DNA of 64,000 nt, from contig NZ_LR134386.1 in the NCBI RefSeq assembly GCF_900637665.1, forward strand, positions 2,968,501-3,032,500, given 5' to 3'. The translations under genes were made by a program, and so were the position numbers. The notes under the pieces are model-generated. The model was not told the origin of the DNA and did not search any database. It saw only the letters and a program-made list of their open reading frames with translations. Source of the DNA: Chryseobacterium nakagawai. Lineage in GTDB: Bacteria; Bacteroidota; Bacteroidia; Flavobacteriales; Weeksellaceae. Shown here one piece after another: positions 41,410 through 50,089 of this stretch. Every line of letters starts with the position of its first letter. Position 1 is the first letter of the stretch.

Positions 41410-43830
41410 ATGAAAACATTTAAAACCCTTATATTACTTTTTACTCTTATCCTGTGTCCTGCCTTTCTTCTGGCACAGCAAAGCGAACGTGTTCATGGGA
41501 AAATCTTACTTTCGGAGCAAACTCCTGTAAAAAATGCCATTCTAAGGCTTGTCAATACACCCTATCAGGCCAAAACCAATAACCAGGGAGAATTTTACTT
41601 TGATAATGTCACTCCAGGCGAATATACACTTCAGGTTGTTTTAAATGATATCGAACTCATGCGGAAACAGATCAGTATTGAAAAAGATGTCTATGAGATT
41701 CCGACGATTCACACTCCTGCACAGAATAATGAGATTGAAGGAATTACGATCTATGCATTCAGCAGAAACAAATTTCTGAATAAAGACAGTACCTCCATCT
41801 CAAAAATGCCTTTGAAAAATCTGGAGAATCCACAAGCCTATACAAGTCTCAATCAACAAATCCTAAAGGAGCAGCTTACTTACGATGTCTCTGAAGTTAT
41901 GAAAAACGTTCCCGGTATGGTAAAAATGCAGGGAAGTCCGGGCAGAGGTTCAGGAGATGGAAGTTTCTACTATAGCCTTAGAGGTTTCCCAACAAAAATA
42001 TCAATGGTAGACGGAGTTCCTGCCAATACCAACGGAGAAATTGATCCTTCAGATATTGAACGCATTGAAGTGATCAAAGGTCCATCGGGAACTTTATATG
42101 GAGGGGCAGTCACTTCTTTTGGAGGGCTTATTAATCTTGTAACGAAAAAGCCTAAAGATTACTTTGGCGGTGAAATTTCCTATTTGTTAGGAAGTTATAA
42201 TCTAAACAGGGCAACCGTTGATGTTTATGGACCTGTTACAGATTCCAGAAAGACATTATTCCGTTTGAATGCTGCTTATCAGTATCAAAATGGGTTCAGG
42301 GATTCGGAGTTCAGAAAGTCTTTCTTTGTTTCACCCTCATTAAGCTATCAGGTAAATGATAAGCTGAAATTTAGCCTTGGGGCTCAGATTTACAATTATG
42401 AAGGAACAAATACCCCCATCATTTTCCTGGCAAGAGGAAGGGAATACAAAGCCCATACTCCTGATGAATTGGGCTTTGACTGGAAAAGGTCATATTCTAA
42501 TAATGATATGACTTTAAAAGCACCCTCTACGAATGTAAAGGCTGAGGTTAATTATAAAATTTCAGACAATTGGAGTTCACAGACTCTCATTTCGCGAAAT
42601 TACAGAAAAACAGAAGGCTTATATCAATATCAGTTTATCAGAGGGAAAAATAATGATACACAACTAGAACGTAATGTACAATGGCAGAACTCTGAAGCAA
42701 CATCTACAAGTGTTCAGCAGAATTTCAACGGGCAATTCAACATTGGGAAAATAAAAAATAAGGTTCTTATTGGTTTAGATTATCTAAATCAATCTCTGAA
42801 CAATAACCATTCACCCATCATTAAATATGACACCATTAATGGGCAAAATCCCGGAGCGAAGTATGGCTTTATCTCCAGAGATCTTGCTTTACAGAAAATA
42901 CAGGCTTCAAAAGCTGCTCTGACCAGAACTACAACCTCAAGCAATGTCTATGGAGCCTATCTTTCTGATGCTCTCTATATTACAGACAGATTAATTACGT
43001 TATTGAGTTTACGTGTGGATCATTATGAAAGCAAAGGACAGCTGGATCTGAATAAAAATACCCGTTCCGGAGATTTCACACAAACAGCATTATCACCTAA
43101 GGTAGGAGTTGTTTACCAAATCTTTAAGGATCGTTTATCAGTATATGGAAACTATATGAATGGTTTCAGCTATACACCTCCGGTTAACCAGGAGCTTGCC
43201 GATTATACTGGAGTGATGAAACCCCAAAAGGCCAATCAATGGGAAGTAGGATTCAAAGGGAATCTTTGGAAAAACCGTTTAAATTTTACGGTAGGATATT
43301 ATGATATACAGGTTGATAATATTCAGAGAGTGATTGAGGTCATCAGAAATGGAAAAAGCTTTGGTGCTACCATTCAGGATGGAGAGCAAAGAAGTAAAGG
43401 AATCGAAGTAGAGGTCATTGCCAATCCTATTCAGGGGCTTAATATCATAACCGGATATGCATATAATGACAGCAAGTTCGTTAAAGCTGAAGCAACAGTA
43501 GACGGAAGACGTCCAGGTTCCGCAGGACCAGCCAATGTGTTTAATTCATGGATAAGTTATACTCTTCAATCCGGTAGTTTACAAGGGCTTGGGTTAGGTT
43601 TTGGAGTTAATCGTGTAGGGCATCAGCTCAGCGAAAATAAAACAGACACAGGGAAATTCACTTTCCCAGCTTATACGCTTGTGAATGCATCACTTTCTCT
43701 TGAGAAGGAAAGATATAGAATAGGGTTTAAAATGAATAATCTGGGGAATGTTCAGTATTATGCAGGACAAGGAGTAATCGTTGCCCAAATGCCTCGGAAT
43801 TTTGTTGCAGAGGTGAGTCTTAAATTTTAA
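41410..43830 (+). CDS. TonB-dependent siderophore receptor
   Basis: 806 residues. Signal peptide (about 1-23), then a carboxypeptidase-regulatory-like domain (about 27-100: TPVKNAILRLVNTPYQAKT, FYFDNVTPGEYTL), a plug (about 135-250: VSEVMKNVPGMVKMQ, SLRGFPTKISMVDGVPAN, IERIEVIKGPSGTLYGG) and a beta barrel ending in the usual aromatic residue (EVSLKF). Outer-membrane uptake of a ferric siderophore driven by TonB. A PepSY membrane protein follows by 2 nt, a pairing typical of ferric-siderophore import, where the partner reduces or strips iron. No Fur box was identified with confidence. Confidence 0.93.
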   Translation: MKTFKTLILLFTLILCPAFLLAQQSERVHGKILLSEQTPVKNAILRLVNTPYQAKTNNQGEFYFDNVTPGEYTLQVVLNDIELMRKQISIEKDVYEIPTIHTPAQNNEIEGITIYAFSRNKFLNKDSTSISKMPLKNLENPQAYTSLNQQILKEQLTYDVSEVMKNVPGMVKMQGSPGRGSGDGSFYYSLRGFPTKISMVDGVPANTNGEIDPSDIERIEVIKGPSGTLYGGAVTSFGGLINLVTKKPKDYFGGEISYLLGSYNLNRATVDVYGPVTDSRKTLFRLNAAYQYQNGFRDSEFRKSFFVSPSLSYQVNDKLKFSLGAQIYNYEGTNTPIIFLARGREYKAHTPDELGFDWKRSYSNNDMTLKAPSTNVKAEVNYKISDNWSSQTLISRNYRKTEGLYQYQFIRGKNNDTQLERNVQWQNSEATSTSVQQNFNGQFNIGKIKNKVLIGLDYLNQSLNNNHSPIIKYDTINGQNPGAKYGFISRDLALQKIQASKAALTRTTTSSNVYGAYLSDALYITDRLITLLSLRVDHYESKGQLDLNKNTRSGDFTQTALSPKVGVVYQIFKDRLSVYGNYMNGFSYTPPVNQELADYTGVMKPQKANQWEVGFKGNLWKNRLNFTVGYYDIQVDNIQRVIEVIRNGKSFGATIQDGEQRSKGIEVEVIANPIQGLNIITGYAYNDSKFVKAEATVDGRRPGSAGPANVFNSWISYTLQSGSLQGLGLGFGVNRVGHQLSENKTDTGKFTFPAYTLVNASLSLEKERYRIGFKMNNLGNVQYYAGQGVIVAQMPRNFVAEVSLKF

Positions 43831-43832
43831 TC

Positions 43833-45008
43833 ATGAAGCTTACCCTTAGAAAAGCTACCCTTCAATTACACCTATGGCTCGGATTAATATCCGGGCTTAT
43901 AGTTGTGATTATGGCAGCTACGGGATGTATTCTTGCATTTGAAGAAGAATTAAAACATATCGTATATCCTGACAGACATGTTGTAAAAACCATAGGAAAC
44001 AAAAAACTATCCCTTTCTGAACTTTCCTTACAAGCTGAAAAAGCACTTCCTGACGGACTTACAATCAAAAGAGTTCAAATCTCTTCTGACCCAACCCGGA
44101 CTTATGTATTCCGAACTCTTAAAATGGACAATGATGCCCTAACGTATTGGGGAACTTATCTTTATTATTACCGGGTTTATATTGATCCCTATACCGGAAG
44201 AGTTCATGAAGTGGAAGATGCCAGACATGATTTTTTTGAAATCGTTCTGGATCTCCACAGAAGGCTATTATTGGGAGAGAAAATAGGAAAAACTATTACA
44301 GGATATTCTACACTCATGTTGGTTATTGTTCTTTTTTCGGGACTTATCATATGGTATCCCAAAAAGATGAGTAAAAAGATGTTGAAAGGAATGTTGACCA
44401 TCAAAACTTCAGCCAGCTGGAAAAGAGTTAATTATGATCTTCATAATGTCTTAGGATTTTATGTTGTAATTCCTTTGGTACTCATCTCTTATTCTGCCAT
44501 CATCTGGAATTTTGAAAACATAGATAAATGGGTGAAAGATGCTTTAAATGGAAACGCTATTACTGAACAAAAAGCAAAGAGTAGTATTCCTTCAGAGGAA
44601 TTTACAGACCGTGAAATTATTTTGAACAGCATTGGTAAAAAAGTTGAAAAGGATCTGATTAATAAAAAATCAGCGCTTATTAATTTTCCAAGAACAGATG
44701 AAGGTACCTATTATGCAGAACTAACCTATGGAAATAAACAATACCAAAATGAACAATATAATTTTGACCAGTATTCCGGGAAAATCTTAAAACATCAACT
44801 ATATAAAGATGAAAAAATAGGGTATGGTACTGCCTTAAGGGAAAGAAATTATGATCTGCACACCGGAAGTATCTTCGGAATCACCGGGCGAATCATGTAT
44901 CTTTTAGCCGGCATTATTGCTACATCACTTCCTATTACGGGAATTATCATTTATTTAAACCGAAAAAAGAAGAAACCAAAGAAAAAATTTCAGATCAACA
45001 ACCAATAA
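43833..45008 (+). CDS. PepSY-associated TM protein (putative siderophore reductase)
   Basis: 391 residues. Begins KATLQLHLWLGLISGLIVVIMAATGCILAF, the PepSY_TM start with a first membrane helix and conserved HLWLG; further TM segments near 150-175, 205-230 and 350-375, with PepSY regions between them facing the periplasm. Conserved His residues in HLW, DLHRRLL, YDLHN and DLHTG could bind heme, as in FoxB/FpvG-like siderophore reductases. Cotranscribed with the receptor. Ends in a Lys-rich cytosolic tail. Confidence 0.9.
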   Translation: MKLTLRKATLQLHLWLGLISGLIVVIMAATGCILAFEEELKHIVYPDRHVVKTIGNKKLSLSELSLQAEKALPDGLTIKRVQISSDPTRTYVFRTLKMDNDALTYWGTYLYYYRVYIDPYTGRVHEVEDARHDFFEIVLDLHRRLLLGEKIGKTITGYSTLMLVIVLFSGLIIWYPKKMSKKMLKGMLTIKTSASWKRVNYDLHNVLGFYVVIPLVLISYSAIIWNFENIDKWVKDALNGNAITEQKAKSSIPSEEFTDREIILNSIGKKVEKDLINKKSALINFPRTDEGTYYAELTYGNKQYQNEQYNFDQYSGKILKHQLYKDEKIGYGTALRERNYDLHTGSIFGITGRIMYLLAGIIATSLPITGIIIYLNRKKKKPKKKFQINNQ

Positions 45009-45017
45009 ATACCATCA

Positions 45018-45043
45018 GCCTCTATAATGATAGAGGCTTTTTT
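45018..45043. terminator. Terminator between convergent genes
   Basis: GCCTCTAT (45018-45025) pairs with ATAGAGGC (45030-45037) around AATG, followed by seven T residues on the plus strand. Confidence 0.85.
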
Positions 45044-45047
45044 ATCT

Positions 45048-46535
45048 TTATCTAAAATGGAGGATATTCTGGGAAAGGATCTCTATACTTTTATCCATCT
45101 CCTCAAAACTCAGATCTCCAAAGCCCAGCCTCATCGCGGTAAGATTTTTATTCTGATAAAGCAGGGTTTTAGGAATAAAAAGATTATCCTGAGCACATTT
45201 CCGACTCAGTTGCATCAGATTAATCGGAATATTCCATTCCATCCAGATGGCAAGACCTCCGGAAGGTTTTTCAAAAGCAATCACATCACCAAGGTTTTCT
45301 TGGAGCAAAACACTGAAATAATCCCGCCTTTCCTGATAAACTTTTAAGGATTTTTTCAGATAACGGTTGATTTCTCCTTCTTCAATCATTTCGCCCAGTG
45401 TTCTTTCCATCAGAATATCACCCTGACGGTCTATAATTCCAAGGTGTTTCCGCATTTCCACCATCAGATTTTCAGGAGCTACAATAAATCCGGTTCTGAA
45501 TCCCGGCGCCAATGATTTCCCGAAAGATCCTATATAGATCACCATTCCGTTTGTATCAGCACTTGCCAACGGTAAGATTGGACTTTTATCATAATGAAAT
45601 TCATAATCATAGTCGTCTTCGAGAATAACAAATCCATATTCATTCGCTAAGTCCAGCAGTTCCAGCCTTCGTTGTGCACTTAAAGCTACAGTAGTAGGAT
45701 AGTGATGGTGTGGAGTAAGATACAGCATCCTTATTTTCTTCTTCTGACAAGCTTCCCTTACACTTTCTACGATAATTCCATCTTCATCAATCGGAAGTGT
45801 AACAATATTTACCCCTGCTTTTTGGAAAATCATATTCACAGAAAAATAGCTCAAATCTCCAACAAGAACGGTATCATCTGGAGACAAAAGAATTTCGGAA
45901 ACAATATAAATACTCATTTCCGTACTTCGGGTAATCAGAAGGTTGTTCTTAGAAATGGGTAATCCACGGGATAAGTTGAGATACCTTGACAAATGCTCTT
46001 TAAAAAATTCACTTCCATCATGATTATAATGTCCAAGTCCTTTTTGGCTAGACTTTCTCTTAAGAATAGAACTATAATATCGCGAATGTTGCCCGATTTG
46101 GGTAAGTCTGATATCCGGAACCCCATCATTAAAGACATATTCACAATCCGAATGTTCAAAAGGGTTATCCAGAATATTGGAAGTCTTAAAAGTAAAGCCT
46201 GTCAATTGGGGATAGTTCTGAAGACTATTATCCTCAAAATCTTTTACTTTAACGGGTTTTTCCTGGTCTTTTCCGATGACAAAAGTTCCTTTGTTAGGAA
46301 AACTTTCCACCCAGCCTTGTGCAGACAGTTCATCATATACTGCCACGACTGTATTTCGATGCACATCCAGTATTTCACTAAAAGCTCTCGTTCCGGGAAG
46401 TTTTGTACCAAAAGGCAAAAAACCTCTTTGAATCGCATTCACCAATTGATTAGCTATTTGTAAATAGATAGAAGTCTCTGATTTTCTATCTATTTTAATA
46501 AAACTTTCATAAGGAATCTTAACCGGACTATCCAT
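45048..46535 (-). CDS. MocR-type GntR regulator facing the biotin operon
   Basis: 495 residues: GntR winged HTH (about 15-90: LPGTRAFSEILDVHRNTVVAVYDE) and a fold-type I aminotransferase domain with PLP lysine in IGSFGKSLAPGFRTGF. Divergent from the di-iron protein and bioF-D-B-A genes with only 66 bp between starts, which includes the MocR-type promoter pattern. No known biotin regulator (BirA HTH, BioR, BioQ) is visible here, so this protein is a candidate biotin regulator; KAPA, DAPA or pyridoxal adducts would be plausible effectors given its PLP fold (inference). Confidence 0.88.
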   Translation of the reverse strand: MDSPVKIPYESFIKIDRKSETSIYLQIANQLVNAIQRGFLPFGTKLPGTRAFSEILDVHRNTVVAVYDELSAQGWVESFPNKGTFVIGKDQEKPVKVKDFEDNSLQNYPQLTGFTFKTSNILDNPFEHSDCEYVFNDGVPDIRLTQIGQHSRYYSSILKRKSSQKGLGHYNHDGSEFFKEHLSRYLNLSRGLPISKNNLLITRSTEMSIYIVSEILLSPDDTVLVGDLSYFSVNMIFQKAGVNIVTLPIDEDGIIVESVREACQKKKIRMLYLTPHHHYPTTVALSAQRRLELLDLANEYGFVILEDDYDYEFHYDKSPILPLASADTNGMVIYIGSFGKSLAPGFRTGFIVAPENLMVEMRKHLGIIDRQGDILMERTLGEMIEEGEINRYLKKSLKVYQERRDYFSVLLQENLGDVIAFEKPSGGLAIWMEWNIPINLMQLSRKCAQDNLFIPKTLLYQNKNLTAMRLGFGDLSFEEMDKSIEILSQNILHFR

Positions 46536-46541
46536 AATATA

Positions 46542-46583
46542 AAAACTGGCACCATAGAACCATCCGGCAATATACTACTTTTG
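46542..46583 (+). promoter_or_regulatory. MocR-type promoter of the biotin operon
   Basis: AAAACTG (46542-46548) is 27 nt before TACTTTTG (46576-46583), a perfect -7 element. A direct repeat ACCAT-N3-ACCAT (46551-46563) lies between. The region aligns gap-free with 13874-13915 (shared TAAAAACTG, AAC-N2-TCC, ATA and TTTTG). Predicted start about 46587, 15 nt before the ATG. No TTTG at -33, consistent with need for an activator. Confidence 0.62.
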
Positions 46584-46601
46584 ACATCAAAATAAAAATC
46601 T

Positions 46602-47225
46602 ATGGAATTTCATCATCTCCTTAAAAAAATAGTGCAGGATGGCAGTATCCATGCCAAATGGCTGAACACCCTTTCCTTTATGGAAAATGCCGGTGCAAGA
46701 AAAATATCAAAGTGTGAACATCCGGTAATGGTTACCCTAATTCAGCTGAAACATGCTGCTGAAGAACATCGCCATGCTTATTATCTTAAAAAACAGATCG
46801 GAAAAATAGATCCGGAACTTTGCAAAACTTATGAAAATAGAGAGCTGCTGGCTCCCACAGCAACAAGACAATATCTGCATTCATTGGATATTAAAGCCTG
46901 CAGATATCTTCAGGGTGTTTTCCGGCTTACAAAAGAAGAACTGAAATATGCTGCTTATCTCTTTGTTACTTATGCTATTGAAGTTCGAGCTGATGAGCTT
47001 TATCCGGTTTATCAGGAAATCCTGACAGAAGAATCTTCCAAAATAATGGTAAAATCTATTATCCTGGAAGAAGAAGGTCACCTCGAAGAAATGATTCATC
47101 AGCTTAATGAATTCTCTGAAGACTGGCAATTACATGCAGATCATATTCTGGAAATAGAAAAGGACCTGCACCAGCAATGGATTAATGCTATTACGGAAGA
47201 AGTAGCTCAATTGAATTATGCTTAA
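46602..47225 (+). CDS. Ferritin-like di-iron protein at the head of the biotin operon
   Basis: 207 residues, all-helical, no signal peptide. A complete carboxylate di-iron ligand set can be read: Glu28 (FMENAGARK), Glu55-x-x-His58 (AAEEHRHAY), Glu127 (YAIEVRADELY) and Glu157-x-x-His160 (ILEEEGHLEEM), spaced as in ferritin-like four-helix bundles. I do not recognise a named family. It overlaps bioF by 8 nt and shares its promoter, so it is made with the biotin enzymes. Possible roles: oxygen-dependent formation of the pimeloyl precursor, or iron/oxidant handling for the Fe-S enzyme BioB. Both are inference. Confidence 0.75.
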   Translation: MEFHHLLKKIVQDGSIHAKWLNTLSFMENAGARKISKCEHPVMVTLIQLKHAAEEHRHAYYLKKQIGKIDPELCKTYENRELLAPTATRQYLHSLDIKACRYLQGVFRLTKEELKYAAYLFVTYAIEVRADELYPVYQEILTEESSKIMVKSIILEEEGHLEEMIHQLNEFSEDWQLHADHILEIEKDLHQQWINAITEEVAQLNYA

Positions 47226-48327
47226 AAACATCAATCGCTTTCAGGAGGAACTCTACAAAAGAGAACAGAACGGAACATTAAGAACTTTAAAGCCAAAAGC
47301 TGAAGGGATTGATTTCTACTCTAACGATTATTTGGGATTAGCAAAAAATAAGGAACTCCAAAAGATAATATTGGAGAAAATCAATGAATGTCCTCAATTG
47401 CTTTCAGGAAGTACAGGCTCCAGATTGATTAGCGGAAACAGCGGAATAACAGATTTTACAGAGCGTTTTATCGCTGAAAAACATCAGTTTCCTTCTGCAT
47501 TGCTTTTTCCTTCCGGTTATAATGCCAATTTAGCGTTGTTTTCAACGCTTCCCAACCGTCATGATATGATTATTGTGGATGAACAGATTCATCGTTCCGT
47601 ACATGACGCTTGTAAAATGTCAAATGTCCGAAAATTAAAATTCAGGCATAATGATCCGGAACACCTGGAAAGCATTTTAAAAAAACAGGAAGGACATTGT
47701 TATATCGCTATTGAAAGCCTTTACTCCATGGAAGGAGATATTGCCCCAATCAAAGAGATCGCTGCACTGGCAAAGAAATATGAAGCCGGTTTAATCGTTG
47801 ATGAAGCTCATGCTTTTGGAGTTTTTGGATATGGATTGGTAGAAAGATATGGCTTAAAGGATCAGGTTACAGCCAATGTAATCACTTATGGCAAAGCATT
47901 GGGTGCTCATGGTGCTGCCATCCTTTGCAATGACACTTTAAAGTCTTATCTGGTTAATTTTGCATCTCCTTTTATTTATACTACTTCCGCACAGGACTTC
48001 CAATGGATGAGGATCAAAACAGGATATGATTTTTTAGAAAATAATCAACAGTTATCCATACGCCTTCAGGAAAATATAAAAACATTCCGGAGCCAGGGAT
48101 TAGCATCTCCATCTTCTGTAATAAGTCCGGTTCAGGCCATTATCATTCCCGATAATCAGAAACTAAAGTCTTTACAGAAAGAACTATCAGATGAAGGATT
48201 CTTAACCTATGCCATATACAGCCCAACGGTAAAAGAAGGAAGTGAAAGACTCCGGATCTGTCTCCACAGCTTCAATACAGAAGAGGAGATCATCAAACTC
48301 ACAGGAATTATCAAAGATTTCATGTAA
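47218..48327 (+). CDS. bioF: 8-amino-7-oxononanoate synthase
   Basis: 369 residues, alpha-oxoamine synthase family. YSNDYLGLAKNKE, GSTGSRLISGNSG, VDEAHAFGVFGYGL and ITYGKALGAHGAA with the PLP lysine at Lys226. Condenses L-alanine with pimeloyl-ACP or pimeloyl-CoA to give KAPA. Length and context (bioD, bioB, bioA next) identify it as BioF rather than a serine palmitoyltransferase or Kbl. The start overlaps the di-iron gene's stop by 8 nt. Confidence 0.93.
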   Translation: MLKNINRFQEELYKREQNGTLRTLKPKAEGIDFYSNDYLGLAKNKELQKIILEKINECPQLLSGSTGSRLISGNSGITDFTERFIAEKHQFPSALLFPSGYNANLALFSTLPNRHDMIIVDEQIHRSVHDACKMSNVRKLKFRHNDPEHLESILKKQEGHCYIAIESLYSMEGDIAPIKEIAALAKKYEAGLIVDEAHAFGVFGYGLVERYGLKDQVTANVITYGKALGAHGAAILCNDTLKSYLVNFASPFIYTTSAQDFQWMRIKTGYDFLENNQQLSIRLQENIKTFRSQGLASPSSVISPVQAIIIPDNQKLKSLQKELSDEGFLTYAIYSPTVKEGSERLRICLHSFNTEEEIIKLTGIIKDFM

Positions 48328-48381
48328 AGAAAGTTATAAAATATTGTTTTACACTTCGTATTACAAAACCCTAGAAACCTA

Positions 48382-48993
48382 ATGAAACTATTTATAACAG
48401 GAATAGGAACCGAAATTGGAAAAACCGTCTGTTCCGCCATTTTAGTGCAATATTTCAAAGCTGATTACTGGAAGCCCATACAATCAGGAGATCTGCATTA
48501 TTCAGACAGTCATAAAATTGAAATCTGGACAGACCATACATTCTGCCATCCTGAAACGTACCGCCTCCAATTGGCTGCTTCTCCACACCAATCCGCAAGA
48601 GAAGAAAACATACAAATCAATCTTGATACGTTCCAATTGCCGGAAACTCAAAATTCTTTAATCGTAGAAGGAGCAGGAGGACTTATGGTTCCGCTTTCAG
48701 ATGATACTTTTATGATTGATCTGATTGAAAAGTTAAAACTTCCCGCTGCATTGGTTGTGAGAAACTATTTAGGTTGTATCAATCATACCTTACTATCAAT
48801 AATAGCCCTAAAGCAAAGAAATATCCCACTGGAATACCTGGTTTTCAACGGAGATTTCCCAGAAGATACAGAAAGAGTAATCTCTAATTTCATCACAGAA
48901 GAAACAAAAATTATCAAAATTCCTGAAATCGAAAGTACGGATAAGGAACATATCACAACAACTGCAAAACAATTAAAAATAACAAAACTATGA
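48382..48993 (+). CDS. bioD: Dethiobiotin synthetase
   Basis: 203 residues, P-loop fold. [18 protein letters not shown] is the Walker A region, KPIQSGD binds the substrate, and [12 protein letters not shown] is the conserved Mg/carbamate loop. Closes the ureido ring of DAPA with CO2 and ATP. ATGA overlap with bioB. Confidence 0.93.
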   Translation: MKLFITGIGTEIGKTVCSAILVQYFKADYWKPIQSGDLHYSDSHKIEIWTDHTFCHPETYRLQLAASPHQSAREENIQINLDTFQLPETQNSLIVEGAGGLMVPLSDDTFMIDLIEKLKLPAALVVRNYLGCINHTLLSIIALKQRNIPLEYLVFNGDFPEDTERVISNFITEETKIIKIPEIESTDKEHITTTAKQLKITKL

Positions 48994-49976
48994 TAATGGA
49001 TAGAACAAAAATCAGAAACAACTGGACCAAAGAAGAAATAGAAGAAATTTATCATTTACCGCTTATGGAACTTATTTATAAAGCGGCAACCGTACACCGT
49101 GAATGGCATGATCCATCCGAAGTACAGATCTCCACTTTATTATCAATCAAAACCGGAGGCTGTCCCGAAGATTGTTCATACTGTGGACAAGCAGCGCGTT
49201 ATCATACGAATATCAAAGTACAAGCTTTGTTACCTACTGAAACGGTAATTGCTCATGCTCAAAAAGCAAAAGACAGCGGCTCATCCCGTTTCTGTATGGC
49301 TGCTGCATGGCGTGAGGTACGTAACAACCGTGATTTTGACAGGGTTATCGATATGGTAAAAGGAGTAAATGAACTTGGCCTGGAGGTATGCTGTACACTG
49401 GGAATGCTGACTGAAGAACAGGCTATAAGGCTTCAGGAAGCAGGATTATATGCATACAACCACAATCTTGATACTTCTGAGCAGTATTATGAAGAAATCA
49501 TTTCCACCAGAACATTTGATAATAGAATCAATACGATCAATAATGTTCGAAAAGCGGGAATCACGGTATGTTCAGGAGGAATCATCGGACTTGGAGAAAC
49601 ACACAGAGATAGAATTTCCATGTTACTCACTTTAGCGACAATGCCTAAACATCCGGAATCAGTTCCTATCAATGCATTGGCTAGAGTAGAAGGAACTCCG
49701 TTGGAAGATAACGAGAAAGTGGATACCTGGGAAATGGTAAGAATGATTGCTACCGCAAGGATTGTAATGCCTTCTTCTATGGTAAGGTTGAGCGCAGGAC
49801 GTATAGAGATGACCGAAACAGAACAGGCATGGTGCTTCATGGCAGGTGCAAACTCTATCTTCACAGGAGAAAGAGAAACATTACTGGTAACTCCTAATCC
49901 CGGAGTTTCTGAAGACATGCAAATGCTGGAAACCCTTGGGTTAAAACCAATGATGAAAAAAGAAACCTGCTGTTAA
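48990..49976 (+). CDS. bioB: Biotin synthase
   Basis: 328 residues, radical SAM. The [4Fe-4S] triad is Cys58, Cys62 and Cys65 ([12 protein letters not shown]); later [27 protein letters not shown] and RLSAGRIEM with the Arg ligand of the [2Fe-2S] cluster. Inserts sulfur into dethiobiotin. ATG at 48990 overlaps bioD; a second ATG two codons on is also possible. A large inverted repeat lies just after the stop. Confidence 0.95.
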   Translation: MIMDRTKIRNNWTKEEIEEIYHLPLMELIYKAATVHREWHDPSEVQISTLLSIKTGGCPEDCSYCGQAARYHTNIKVQALLPTETVIAHAQKAKDSGSSRFCMAAAWREVRNNRDFDRVIDMVKGVNELGLEVCCTLGMLTEEQAIRLQEAGLYAYNHNLDTSEQYYEEIISTRTFDNRINTINNVRKAGITVCSGGIIGLGETHRDRISMLLTLATMPKHPESVPINALARVEGTPLEDNEKVDTWEMVRMIATARIVMPSSMVRLSAGRIEMTETEQAWCFMAGANSIFTGERETLLVTPNPGVSEDMQMLETLGLKPMMKKETCC

Positions 49977-49988
49977 ACAATTATCAAT

Positions 49989-50075
49989 GAGATGGTAGAG
50001 TTTCTGGGTTTTAATACAAAGCATCTTTTATAGAGCCTTTGCAAACGTTGCATTAAAAACAGAAACTCTTATCTC
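49989..50075. repeat. Long inverted repeat between bioB and bioA
   Basis: GAGAT plus AGAGTTTCTG and TTTTAAT (49989-50015) pair with ATTAAAA, CAGAAACTCT and ATCTC (50052-50075) with small bulges, over 22 or more pairs. The loop holds a further TGCAA/TTGCA palindrome (50040-50052). No T tract follows, so it is not a simple terminator; it may be an mRNA processing or stability element in the 113-nt bioB-bioA gap. Confidence 0.6.
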
Positions 50076-50089
50076 AAAATCATCAATAT

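Noticed and set aside
45993..46463. 156-codon plus-strand frame inside the MocR gene
   Set aside because: It lies entirely antisense to the GntR/aminotransferase coding region and shows no domain.
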